A DNA stretch of 5,800 nt from an uncultured Carnobacterium sp. (GCA_937967765.1 CALCML010000014.1:1-5800); one strand, 5' to 3'. Shown: positions 1 through 5,688, counted from the stretch's first letter. The notes: a model not told the origin generated them from the sequence alone. Program-made: numbers and translations.

Positions 1-1245
1 GAATGGGTTTTCGACAGAAACTACAATAGCTGGTTCTATATTAAGCCAGGTGGTGTTTACGCAAGCCGTCAGTGGAAAGGCGACTACTACTTGAAGGCTG
101 GCGGTTATATGGCCCAAAGCGAATTCATTTACGAACCAAATTACAAAGCGACGTACTATTTAAAAGAAGACGGCTCTTATGCGCGTAATCAATGGCTTTT
201 AATTAAAGGTAAATGGTACCACTTCCGTAAGTATGGAGAACTCGATACGAATAAATGGATTGATTCTTACTACGTGAAAGATGATGGTATGATGGCTGAG
301 AATGAATTCATTTACGATTCAAACTATAAAGCCACGTACTATTTAAAAGAAGACGGCTCTTATGCGCATAATCAATGGATTCAAATCAAAGGCAAACGAT
401 ACCACTTCCGTAAATACGGAGAACTCGATACGAATAAATGGATTGGTTCTTACTATGTAAAAGAAGACGGTATGATGGCCGTAAATGAATGGATTTACGA
501 TAAGAACTACGGTGGTAAATTCTATCTTCAAGCTGATGGTGTTTATGCTCGAAACATCGTTACCATCGATGGCAAAAAACACGCCTTCCAAGAAAATGGA
601 TTATGGATTGCCGAAGTTCCTGATCCTGTAAACTACGGCAACTACAAAAACGTTGTCTTCCTTGACCCAGGTCATGGCGGACGCGACCCAGGTGCAGTTT
701 ACAATGGACTTCGCGAAAAAGATTTAAACATGTCGATTTACCGTAAACTTAGAAGCGAACTCGAAAAACTTGGCTACACAGTTTTAACGTCCCGCGATTC
801 AGATGTGTATGTGGACTACGTTACTGAACGTTCTGAAATGGTGAACAAGACGGATGCAGATGTCTTTATCAGTATCCACTTCAACGCAACAGGCGTTCCT
901 GGGGCAAATCGTAGCGGTGTGGAAACATATATCTACGAACCAGACGAAGAAATTAAGCCTCGTATTAATAAAGAGTCGCATAATGACCCTACTCGTCTCA
1001 GCGAAAGTAAACGTCTAGCCGACAACATTCATAACTCTGTTGTATCTGTTGCTGGTGCAAACGACCGTGGTGTTCGCGGGGCTAACTACGCAGTTCTTCG
1101 TGAAACAGTTAAACCAGCCGTTCTAGTAGAACTTGGGTACATGGATAGCCCTGAATACAAGAAGATTAGCGATGATAAATACCAAAACAAACTCGTTGAA
1201 GGAATTGTCACTGGTCTTCGCAACTTCTATAAGACAGCTAAATAA
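1..1245 (+). CDS. Surface N-acetylmuramoyl-L-alanine amidase with wall-binding-type repeats (5' partial)
   Basis: The reading frame is open from base 1, so the N-terminus lies outside the window; 414 residues are visible. Visible residues 1-200 are aromatic, glycine-rich repeats (motifs such as YYLKEDGSYA and YYVKDDGMMA) of the kind used by streptococcal wall hydrolases to bind the cell wall. Two units of 61 residues are nearly identical; the units before and after them are shorter or diverged. Residues from about 216 to the end form an Amidase_3 domain. DPGHGG supplies zinc ligand H225, REKDLN supplies E239, SIHFNA supplies H293, and VELGYMD supplies the catalytic glutamate E377. This family cleaves the bond between N-acetylmuramic acid and L-alanine in peptidoglycan, and the enzyme should act outside the cell. 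No key residue is missing. The TTG at base 91 is not a start, because the frame and the repeats continue upstream of it. The gene is followed by a terminator and converges on an LPxTG gene. The enzyme class is certain; what the repeats bind is inferred. Confidence 0.93.
   Translation, partial: EWVFDRNYNSWFYIKPGGVYASRQWKGDYYLKAGGYMAQSEFIYEPNYKATYYLKEDGSYARNQWLLIKGKWYHFRKYGELDTNKWIDSYYVKDDGMMAENEFIYDSNYKATYYLKEDGSYAHNQWIQIKGKRYHFRKYGELDTNKWIGSYYVKEDGMMAVNEWIYDKNYGGKFYLQADGVYARNIVTIDGKKHAFQENGLWIAEVPDPVNYGNYKNVVFLDPGHGGRDPGAVYNGLREKDLNMSIYRKLRSELEKLGYTVLTSRDSDVYVDYVTERSEMVNKTDADVFISIHFNATGVPGANRSGVETYIYEPDEEIKPRINKESHNDPTRLSESKRLADNIHNSVVSVAGANDRGVRGANYAVLRETVKPAVLVELGYMDSPEYKKISDDKYQNKLVEGIVTGLRNFYKTAK
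121..486 (+). repeat. Two tandem 183-bp (61-residue) repeats inside the amidase gene
   Basis: Unit 1 spans 121-303 and unit 2 spans 304-486. Both start with GAATTCATTTACGA. I count about 23 differences in 183 bases by eye, many of them in third codon positions. A third start of the same kind (GAATGGATTTACGA) lies exactly 183 bases on at 487, but that unit diverges quickly. Bases 1-120 hold a related short unit of 40 residues. The close similarity suggests recent duplication, and the number of units may vary between strains. Confidence 0.9.
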
Positions 1246-1260
1246 ACACATTAAAGTAAA

Positions 1261-1290
1261 AAAGGTTGGCACTCATTGCCAACCTTTCTT
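1261..1290. terminator. Bidirectional intrinsic terminator between convergent genes
   Basis: AAAGGTTGGCA (1261-1271) pairs perfectly with TGCCAACCTTT (1277-1287) around a 5-base loop. On the plus strand it is followed by CTTTATATT, and on the minus strand by TTTACTTTAA. It lies 15 bases after the amidase stop and 12 bases beyond the stop of the minus-strand gene, so it can serve both. Confidence 0.85.
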
Positions 1291-1302
1291 TATATTATGC
1301 GA

Positions 1303-2118
1303 TTATTTTTTCTTCTTGAATGTCACTACTCCACTAAGGCCTAGCGCTACAAGTCCAAGAAGCGTTGTAGGAACTTCTGCAAGTCCTGTGTTTGGTAGTT
1401 CCGGTTGCTTCGGTTCTTCCGTTGTAGTAACTTTAGTTGTTGGAACTGGTGTTGTTTCACCTTCCGTCGTTGGTGCTTCTGTTGAAGGTGTTGCTGTTGT
1501 TGGTGCTTCTGTCGTTGAACTTTCTATTGTTGATTCTTCTGTTGGTGTCTCTACCTTATCTAAATACACATAGTAGTCAAATCCTGGTGAGTATGGATCA
1601 TTTGAGAAGACCGTATTTGGATCAAATGTAAATCTTCCTGCTCCATCAGAAGCCACATTAATTGTTCCATCCACAACCTTTTCAGCCTCACCAGGTTTCT
1701 TCTCGATAATTTGTACTTTTTGACTAGCTGCTAATGTATATCCTTCTGGGACTGATGGTAAAGCTGTCACTGCTGCTTTCGTTGGGTCTACTGAATCATT
1801 ATTAAATGTCTTTGCTTCACCTACTTTATTGCCATCCTTATCCACGAAGACAATTTGCCCTAATTTATGATAATAAACATCATAATTTAAGTCTAATTCT
1901 CCTGTTGGTGAGATTTTTCCACTAGGGATTTCTTTCACTGTTGTGAATTGTCCTGGAACAATTGGAGATGGTACTGGCGGTAACTCCGCTTCTTCGTCTC
2001 CTGCTACTGGTTCTTCGGCATATACACTTGTTGGAACAATGGTCGCAAATGTCATAAATCCACATGTCACAAGAGTTCCTAGGCACAATGATGATTTCAT
2101 TCGTTTCTTCATTTCCAT
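1303..2118 (-). CDS. LPxTG-anchored surface protein, 271 residues, function unknown
   Basis: Residues 1-34 are a signal peptide: basic MKKRMK, a hydrophobic core, and probable cleavage after VYA (A34). An acidic, proline-rich start (EEPVAGDEEAELPPVP) follows. Residues about 60-190 form a compact region containing QIVFVDKDGNKVGE and LPSVPEGYTLA. These patterns resemble MucBP-like repeats of lactobacillal and streptococcal adhesins, but I cannot assign the family firmly. Residues about 190-240 are a Thr/Glu/Pro/Ser stalk suited to spanning the wall. The C-terminus is a classic sorting signal: LPNTG (241-245), a hydrophobic stretch and a KKKK tail. Sortase A should link the protein to peptidoglycan. 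The frame opens further upstream, but AAGGAGG lies just before the ATG at 2118, and a signal peptide begins there. A second ATG at 2112 (MKKRMK) fits almost as well. No YSIRK motif is present. The gene is divergent from the lipoprotein genes and convergent with the amidase gene. Confidence 0.88.
   Translation of the reverse strand: MEMKKRMKSSLCLGTLVTCGFMTFATIVPTSVYAEEPVAGDEEAELPPVPSPIVPGQFTTVKEIPSGKISPTGELDLNYDVYYHKLGQIVFVDKDGNKVGEAKTFNNDSVDPTKAAVTALPSVPEGYTLAASQKVQIIEKKPGEAEKVVDGTINVASDGAGRFTFDPNTVFSNDPYSPGFDYYVYLDKVETPTEESTIESSTTEAPTTATPSTEAPTTEGETTPVPTTKVTTTEEPKQPELPNTGLAEVPTTLLGLVALGLSGVVTFKKKK
1469..1528 (-). repeat. Degenerate 30-bp repeat in the wall-spanning stalk
   Basis: GTTGGTGCTTCTGT (plus-strand reading) occurs at 1469-1482 and again at 1499-1512, 30 bases apart. 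It encodes the repeated EAPTT segments of the Thr/Glu/Pro stalk. Only the first half of each unit is conserved. Confidence 0.6.
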
Positions 2119-2122
2119 GATT

Positions 2123-2129
2123 CCTCCTT
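2123..2129 (-). promoter_or_regulatory. Ribosome binding site of the LPxTG gene
   Basis: The minus strand reads AAGGAGG, then four bases, then ATG (2118), and after six more bases another ATG (2112). This site rules out the longer upstream frame as the true start. Four bases of spacing is slightly short and ten slightly long, so either ATG is possible. Confidence 0.8.
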
Positions 2130-2175
2130 GGTTAAACACATTTTTCACAAATGTTTCTAAAACAATCCTACCACT

Positions 2176-2204
2176 CCTATAATGGAATTCAAGGCTATTT
2201 CCAA
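2176..2204 (-). promoter_or_regulatory. Candidate promoter of the LPxTG gene
   Basis: The minus strand has TTGGAA (complement of 2199-2204), a 17-base spacer, and TATAGG (complement of 2176-2181). Each box matches 4 of 6 consensus positions. The predicted start would give a leader of about 50 bases. This is weak evidence resting on spacing and position. Confidence 0.3.
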
Positions 2205-2264
2205 TCCATTCCAATTCAACTTTGTTCCCTCAACAGGAAGAGTTCGCTCACGTGATTGTCGCTA

Positions 2265-2284
2265 TCACATTGTTAACTTTGTGA
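2265..2284. promoter_or_regulatory. 20-bp near-palindrome, candidate operator in the divergent region
   Basis: The sequence has the form TCACA-TT-GTTAAC-TT-TGTGA. Outer and inner blocks are perfectly symmetric, and only two base pairs break the symmetry. The octamer ACATTGTT inside it (2267-2274) recurs at 2299-2306, 32 bases (about three helical turns) away. It lies between the LPxTG gene and the first lipoprotein gene, so a regulator bound here could affect either. No specific regulator is recognised. Confidence 0.35.
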
Positions 2285-2364
2285 AATATTATTTATTAAC
2301 ATTGTTCCATTGAATGATTTTCCAAAAAATTTTATCCATTTCTATTCTACTCAAATCGTCACTT

Positions 2365-2370
2365 TATAAT
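2365..2370 (+). promoter_or_regulatory. Probable -10 box of the lipoprotein pair
   Basis: TATAAT matches the consensus perfectly and lies 50 bases before the start codon of the first lipoprotein gene. I see no good -35 hexamer at 16-18 bases upstream (the region reads CTATTC) and no TG extension. The promoter may need an activator or be weak. Confidence 0.45.
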
Positions 2371-2407
2371 TACTCAAAATAATGATAAAATTAAGACAAC
2401 AATGTTT

Positions 2408-2413
2408 AGGAGG
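2408..2413 (+). promoter_or_regulatory. Ribosome binding site of the first lipoprotein gene
   Basis: AGGAGG with seven bases of spacing to the ATG at 2421. It decides the start against the upstream in-frame ATG at 2382, which has no such site and would put a polar tail ahead of the signal peptide. Confidence 0.88.
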
Positions 2414-2420
2414 CACGTTT

Positions 2421-3098
2421 ATGTTTTATAAGATTAAGAAGATGATTTTAGGATTCTTGGCCTTTGCCGCTCTACTCCTCATAGCAGGTTGTCAGGCATC
2501 TACACAGCAAGGACCTAAAGCTCCACAAGATTTAACAAAAGACCCACAAGGAACCTGGCTGTGGACCGAACAACAATCGACGTTGCAAAAGGTATTCCTT
2601 GCAACGAATCTCGATCCCCGCGCTGCAGCATATATGTTGGATGACTTAGATATTGTAAAAATGACGATGACGATTAAAGACAAAACGGTTGAATTGAAGT
2701 ACCGTTTTGATTATCTGCGCATTTACGAAGATCAATATAAAGGGAAAAATCTTAAGACTCCTGATTTCAAAACATACGTACAACAGAAAACAGAAGACTT
2801 TAAAGCCTATGTAGCAACACTTCAACATACAAAGATTACAGTGGATGAAGCAAACTACGCTTACGACTATACGCTGACTGGAACCATTGATCCAGATAAT
2901 CACACCATCACTTTCCCGGAAACTCCAACATTCCTAAGCAAAATTATCTTAGGACCTACCTCTAACCCACTGGAGTCTATGACGTATAACTATACAGTGG
3001 ACGGAAAACAAATGACCCTTTCAGCTGAGGGCAAAAACGATAAAGGGTTGAAACTAGTGATGCGTCTTCGTTTCAACTACACAGAAGAGAACAAATAG
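2421..3098 (+). CDS. Lipoprotein of unknown function, one copy of a repeated ~180-residue domain (first of three)
   Basis: The product has 225 residues. Residues 1-23 are a lipoprotein signal peptide (FYKIKK, then a hydrophobic core), with lipobox IAGC and lipidated Cys24, so the protein should be tethered to the outer face of the membrane. A short polar tether (about 25-42) leads into one domain (about 43-220) that recurs in the two genes downstream. Its landmarks are GTW (44-46), the strand MTIKDKTVELKY (83-94), a helical lysine-rich middle, IDPDNHTITF (156-165), and a final strand pair MTYNYTVDGKQMTL and LRF (216-218). It also shares the DEANY segment (142-146) with the second domain of the third lipoprotein. 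The strand-rich ends and GxW start recall small beta-barrel folds, but I do not recognise the family. The next gene starts 12 bases after this stop, indicating an operon. Lipoprotein status is firm; function is unknown. Confidence 0.9.
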   Translation: MFYKIKKMILGFLAFAALLLIAGCQASTQQGPKAPQDLTKDPQGTWLWTEQQSTLQKVFLATNLDPRAAAYMLDDLDIVKMTMTIKDKTVELKYRFDYLRIYEDQYKGKNLKTPDFKTYVQQKTEDFKAYVATLQHTKITVDEANYAYDYTLTGTIDPDNHTITFPETPTFLSKIILGPTSNPLESMTYNYTVDGKQMTLSAEGKNDKGLKLVMRLRFNYTEENK

Positions 3099-3104
3099 AA
3101 GGAG
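3099..3104 (+). promoter_or_regulatory. Ribosome binding site of the second lipoprotein gene
   Basis: AAGGAG directly follows the stop codon of the first lipoprotein gene and lies six bases before the ATG at 3111. The pattern is that of a co-transcribed gene. Confidence 0.8.
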
Positions 3105-3110
3105 TGATGA

Positions 3111-3797
3111 ATGATGAAAATGATGAAAAAAATTTCGCTATGGACAATGTCGCTTCTGACTCTTCTATTCGTTGCAGGATGTGCTGAACAAAAGCCAGAA
3201 CAAACAACTGCTGAAACCACAACTGAGACTCCTGCACCAGTCGCTCTTGAAGGTGAATGGCAAGCAGTCGACTTTAGAGATACATTAGAACGTACATTTT
3301 TATACTATTACAAAGATGCGTATAGCCGCTTAAAAGTAACAGAGGCTTTCGAAGATGTCTCTCCTACGTTAACCATCGAAGGATCAAAGGTGACTCTTAC
3401 GTATACGGCCGATATGAATAAATACTTCGAGTTCTACGCTGAAGCCAATAAAGATAAAATCAAGGATAAAGCAGAAGCTGCAAAAGTACTGGCAGCCGTT
3501 GCACAACGAAGCATCAAAAAATCTGAAGACTTATCTGGTACTTATAACGACGAGACTTATATCTATAAAGGGAAACAAGAAGGCGGTGTCGTAGACACAA
3601 ACGCAAAAACGATTGTATTCCCGGACGTTCCAAATATTTTTGGAATCCTCCCACTTTATGTATCCTCCAAAGAAGCCCCAATTACTTATCATTATGAAAT
3701 CAATGGGGATATTCTTACGATGTACGCGGAGAAGGTCTATAACGAAAATGGACTTCACTTGGTTTATCCAATGACATTTAAGAAAGTGCAAAAATAA
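3111..3797 (+). CDS. Lipoprotein of unknown function, paralogue of its neighbours (second of three)
   Basis: The product has 228 residues. The signal peptide has a basic start (MMKMMKK), a hydrophobic core and lipobox VAGC with Cys24, the same cysteine position as in both paralogues. Residues 25-46 are a Thr/Glu-rich tether. The domain runs from about 47 to 227: GEW (48-50), PTLTIEGSKVTLTY (85-98), a lysine/alanine-rich helical middle (about 103-137), VDTNAKTIVF (161-170), ITYHYEINGDILTM (191-204), and the C-terminal strand MTFKKVQK. The ending FKKVQ is shared with the third lipoprotein. The gene is 12 bases downstream of the first lipoprotein gene and has no promoter of its own that I can see. 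No ordinary terminator precedes the hairpin element E1, which starts 14 bases after the stop. The start could also be the ATG at 3114. Function is not recognised. Confidence 0.9.
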   Translation: MMKMMKKISLWTMSLLTLLFVAGCAEQKPEQTTAETTTETPAPVALEGEWQAVDFRDTLERTFLYYYKDAYSRLKVTEAFEDVSPTLTIEGSKVTLTYTADMNKYFEFYAEANKDKIKDKAEAAKVLAAVAQRSIKKSEDLSGTYNDETYIYKGKQEGGVVDTNAKTIVFPDVPNIFGILPLYVSSKEAPITYHYEINGDILTMYAEKVYNENGLHLVYPMTFKKVQK

Positions 3798-3880
3798 TTT
3801 ATTAAGTGCACTATTAAAATACTTTAGAACCTTTGGCTTGTAATTCTGATATTATGAACTTAAACAATATAGACGCAGTA

Positions 3881-3931
3881 GACAAATGGATTGACCTTCA
3901 CTATCAAGTAGTTTGGTCAATCCTATTTGTC
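3881..3931 (+). other. Hairpin 1 within E1
   Basis: GACAAATGGATTGACC (3881-3896) pairs with GGTCAATCC-T-ATTTGTC (3915-3931), 16 base pairs with one bulged T. The 18-base loop contains a further small stem, ACTA/TAGT. Confidence 0.8.
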
Positions 3932-3940
3932 CTTGCGGGG

Positions 3941-3985
3941 GTAAGACTACGAAGAAACAGAAAAACACTGTTTCTTCTGTCTTAC
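3941..3985 (+). other. Hairpin 2 within E1
   Basis: GTAAGAC (3941-3947) pairs with GTCTTAC (3979-3985), and GAAGAAACAG (3951-3960) pairs with CTGTTTCTTC (3968-3977). That makes 17 base pairs with a small asymmetric internal loop (TAC versus T) and a 7-base A-rich loop. Confidence 0.8.
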
Positions 3986-4160
3986 TCACATTTCTATTAC
4001 CCAAAGGTTCTTCGTATTTTAATAGACTTAAGAAACTCTTTCTCACACAATCCTTTTTAACAATCTCAAATACTGCTCCACGTGTTGCTGAAAATCTTTC
4101 CTGCTCTACTTTGAATAATCAGTGTACTTACAAGTCAGGTTGTAATTTTCGTGAAAACTG

Positions 4161-4189
4161 TTGCAAACAAAAAATGTAAACGCTATAAT
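4161..4189 (+). promoter_or_regulatory. Promoter of the third lipoprotein gene
   Basis: TTGCAA (4161-4166), a 17-base spacer, and a perfect TATAAT (4184-4189). The predicted transcript start gives a leader of about 33 bases. This is the best-formed promoter in the window. The 135 bases between E1 and this promoter (4026-4160) hold nothing I can identify. Confidence 0.75.
4175..4188 (+). promoter_or_regulatory. Candidate cre (CcpA) site overlapping the -10 box
   Basis: TGTAAACGCTATAA fits the catabolite-responsive element consensus TGWAANCGNTNWCA at all but one position (A instead of C at position 13). It overlaps the TATAAT box. A CcpA complex bound there would be expected to block transcription when a preferred sugar is present. 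The match is seen in the sequence; regulation is inferred. Part of the match is shared with the -10 box itself, which lowers its weight. Confidence 0.5.
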
Positions 4190-4214
4190 TTAATCATATT
4201 AGAATCACTCTATT

Positions 4215-4222
4215 AAGGAGGT
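4215..4222 (+). promoter_or_regulatory. Ribosome binding site of the third lipoprotein gene
   Basis: AAGGAGGT, a near-full complement to the 16S rRNA 3' end, six bases before the ATG at 4229. Confidence 0.9.
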
Positions 4223-4228
4223 CTAACA

Positions 4229-5542
4229 ATGATTAGACATAGTAAAAAAATCATCCTTGCTCTACTGACTCTCTTCTCAGTTTTGGTCATTGCTGGATGC
4301 TCTCAGGGCTCAAACAACTCTGAAAGTTCACCAGCTGCTACAACAGAAGTACCGAAGAAAGTAAACGATATTGAGGGTGAATGGAAACTAACGGACATTC
4401 GTAATTCAATCCAATCTATTTACTCTTTATTCGAAATGGATGAAGTACAATTCGGATACTATTTAACAATTTTTGACGACTTAGACATGCGTTTGAAGGT
4501 AAACGGTGACAAGGTTGAGGTCAGCTACTCTACTGACTTAAATAATTTCTCAAACAATCTTTATAAAGGAACTAATAAAAAAGAATCTGCTGAAGTTTTC
4601 AAAACAAACCTATTTAAACGTACGAAAGAATTGGCAGATAAATACAAGACAAATAAAGCCACATTGGATATGACAACGGGCGCCTTTAGTTTCTATGCTC
4701 CTGGAACCGTAAATGATACAGATAAAACGATGTCCTTCCAAGAGCCGTTAAACTTTAACATGAGCTTTCCTATGACATTGACGGAGACATATGACCCAAT
4801 TACATATAAATATGAATTGAAAGATAATCTTCTTCTCGTTTCCTTGGATGGTACTGATTCTGAAACTCAGCAACCCGTTCATGCCGAATTAAGATTCGAA
4901 CGTGTCACTGGTTCAGAAAATAATACGGCAGCAACAACTACAAAACAGACAGCTTCTTTAGACGGAAAATGGGAACTTATAAATTCTAGTGACGCCTTTT
5001 TACGTGGGCTTTCCTATCGTCTTCATTCTCAATATGAAAGAAAACTGCTTCTACAAGTTTACTGGAATACGTTAAAAAATTTAAAACCAACGATAACAAT
5101 TTCTGGAAATAAAGCTACTTATGAGGGCTCGGTTAATCTAACAGACGCCTATAATAGCATCTACGAATATCATAAAAAAAATGCTAAAATAAAACTAGAG
5201 CCAAAAGAAGAGTACATACGTACGTACTATTTTAATAGTATGATTAAAACAAATTTAAGTGCGAGTAAATATTCTAAAATTGATATTGATGAGGCAAACT
5301 ACACTGTCCATACTGTAATCCCAGATGGAATAGTTAATACAGACAGAAATACAATTACTTTCGATAATCCAATGGCTATTTCGGATCTTGTCATTTTTTC
5401 AAACTTTTCTATAGCAATTTTGGATACAACTTATAACTACACAATAGACGGCGATATTTTAACCCTTACCTATGAAAGACATGACACTGGCCAAAGATTT
5501 AATATTTACTATGAATTGAAGTTTAAGAAAGTTCAAAACTGA
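4229..5542 (+). CDS. Two-domain lipoprotein of unknown function (third of three), apparent fusion of two paralogues
   Basis: The product has 437 residues. It has a signal peptide (MIRHSKK, then a hydrophobic core) with lipobox IAGC and Cys24, then a Ser/Thr-rich tether (25-46). Domain 1 spans about 48-227: GEW (50-52), LKVNGDKVEVSY, VNDTDKTMSF, ITYKYELKDN, LRFERV. Domain 2 spans about 244-437: GKW (246-248), PTITISGNKATYEG, DEANY (354-358), VNTDRNTITF, TTYNYTIDGDILTL, LKFKKVQN. Domain 1 shares DDLDM and YKGTNKK with the first lipoprotein (DDLDI, YKGKNLK). Domain 2 shares PTITISGNK and the FKKVQ ending with the second (PTLTIEGSK, FKKVQK). The Thr-rich linker (228-243) resembles the tether of the second lipoprotein. 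The gene has its own promoter with a cre-like site, and a terminator. It lies between E1 and E2. Stretches of the second domain are very AT-rich. The biochemical role is not recognised. Confidence 0.92.
   Translation: MIRHSKKIILALLTLFSVLVIAGCSQGSNNSESSPAATTEVPKKVNDIEGEWKLTDIRNSIQSIYSLFEMDEVQFGYYLTIFDDLDMRLKVNGDKVEVSYSTDLNNFSNNLYKGTNKKESAEVFKTNLFKRTKELADKYKTNKATLDMTTGAFSFYAPGTVNDTDKTMSFQEPLNFNMSFPMTLTETYDPITYKYELKDNLLLVSLDGTDSETQQPVHAELRFERVTGSENNTAATTTKQTASLDGKWELINSSDAFLRGLSYRLHSQYERKLLLQVYWNTLKNLKPTITISGNKATYEGSVNLTDAYNSIYEYHKKNAKIKLEPKEEYIRTYYFNSMIKTNLSASKYSKIDIDEANYTVHTVIPDGIVNTDRNTITFDNPMAISDLVIFSNFSIAILDTTYNYTIDGDILTLTYERHDTGQRFNIYYELKFKKVQN
4370..4909 (+). repeat. Domain copy 1 in the third lipoprotein
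   Basis: Encodes residues 48-227. The order of landmarks (GxW, a hydrophobic strand around a G/K turn, a Lys-rich helix, D-x-x-x-TxxF, Y-x-Y, a final strand ending in F) is the same as in copy 2 and in the two single-domain lipoproteins. At DNA level the copies are too diverged to align by eye. Confidence 0.7.
4958..5539 (+). repeat. Domain copy 2 in the third lipoprotein
   Basis: Encodes residues 244-437. It has the same landmark order as copy 1, without its own signal peptide or lipobox. The ending FKKVQN matches the end of the second lipoprotein (FKKVQK). Confidence 0.7.
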
Positions 5543-5549
5543 TTCACTA

Positions 5550-5578
5550 CCCCTTTGAGATTTTCTCAAGGGGTTTTT
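5550..5578 (+). terminator. Intrinsic terminator of the third lipoprotein gene
   Basis: CCCCTT(T)GAGA (5550-5560) pairs with TCTCAAGGGG (5564-5573), with one bulged T and a three-base loop, followed by TTTTT (5574-5578). It begins eight bases after the stop codon. Confidence 0.9.
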
Positions 5579-5591
5579 GTGTGCAAAAAAT

Positions 5592-5609
5592 ATAGAGTTT
5601 ATGCTCTAT
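5592..5609 (+). other. Small inverted repeat overlapping the left end of E2
   Basis: ATAGAG (5592-5597) is the inverse of CTCTAT (5604-5609), with a six-base loop. Its right arm includes the first bases of E2, so it could be part of the boundary structure or chance. Confidence 0.4.
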
Positions 5610-5652
5610 TAAAATACTTCGGTACCTTCGGTTCGGTATAGTCATGATAACT

Positions 5653-5688
5653 GCTACACCGGGTTGAGCCTTAGGTCTCACCCCTAGC
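5653..5688 (+). other. Hairpin 1 within E2
   Basis: GGGTTGAG (5661-5668) pairs with CTCACCC (5677-5683) with one bulged T, and GCTA (5653-5656) pairs with TAGC (5685-5688) below an internal loop. Confidence 0.6.

Larger units (their letters stand above)
3812..4025 (+). repeat. E1: 214-bp hairpin-rich element with terminal inverted repeats
   Basis: The left end CTATTAAAATAC (3812-3823) is the exact inverse of GTATTTTAATAG (4014-4025). The arms continue inward: AGAACCTTTGG (3827-3837) pairs with CCAAAGGTTCT (4001-4011), with only a 3-versus-2-base gap. Inside are two strong hairpins (3881-3931 and 3941-3985), so the strand could fold into one closing stem with branches. The ends match those of E2, left with left and right with right. 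This could be a non-autonomous mobile element (MITE-like), a dispersed palindromic repeat or a structured RNA. I see no transposase gene, no clear target duplication and no convincing coding frame. It follows the second lipoprotein gene, where it may replace a terminator. Confidence 0.75.

Noticed and set aside
1133..1631. Plus-strand open frames opposite the LPxTG stalk, rich in Val, Leu and Ser
   Set aside because: They are the reverse reading of the Thr/Pro/Glu stalk codons, and one overlaps the amidase end and the terminator.
2138..2154. ACATTT/AAATGT inverted repeat before the LPxTG ribosome binding site
   Set aside because: Six AT-rich base pairs are easily found by chance, and there is no second line of evidence.
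2119..2214. Longer N-terminus of the LPxTG protein (32 more residues)
   Set aside because: It would read through the AAGGAGG ribosome binding site, and the signal peptide begins at the later ATG.
2250..2268. Second cre site in the divergent region (CGCTATCA)
   Set aside because: Only the right half fits the consensus; the left half does not match.
2382..2420. Upstream ATG extending the first lipoprotein by 13 residues
   Set aside because: It has no ribosome binding site, and the extension would place a polar tail before the signal peptide. AGGAGG sits seven bases before the ATG at 2421.
3833..4179. Open frames of 75 and 88 codons across E1, one with a CPCGGKTTKK stretch that recalls a zinc motif of transposases
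   Set aside because: They run through perfect hairpin arms, lack ribosome binding sites and have no coherent domain. The motif is encoded by stem sequence and is probably chance.
5225..5240. TACTATTTTAATAGTA palindrome within the third lipoprotein gene, similar to the E element ends
   Set aside because: It codes for YYFNS in a conserved frame and lacks the rest of the E end (CTTCG) and a partner. Probably chance in AT-rich DNA.
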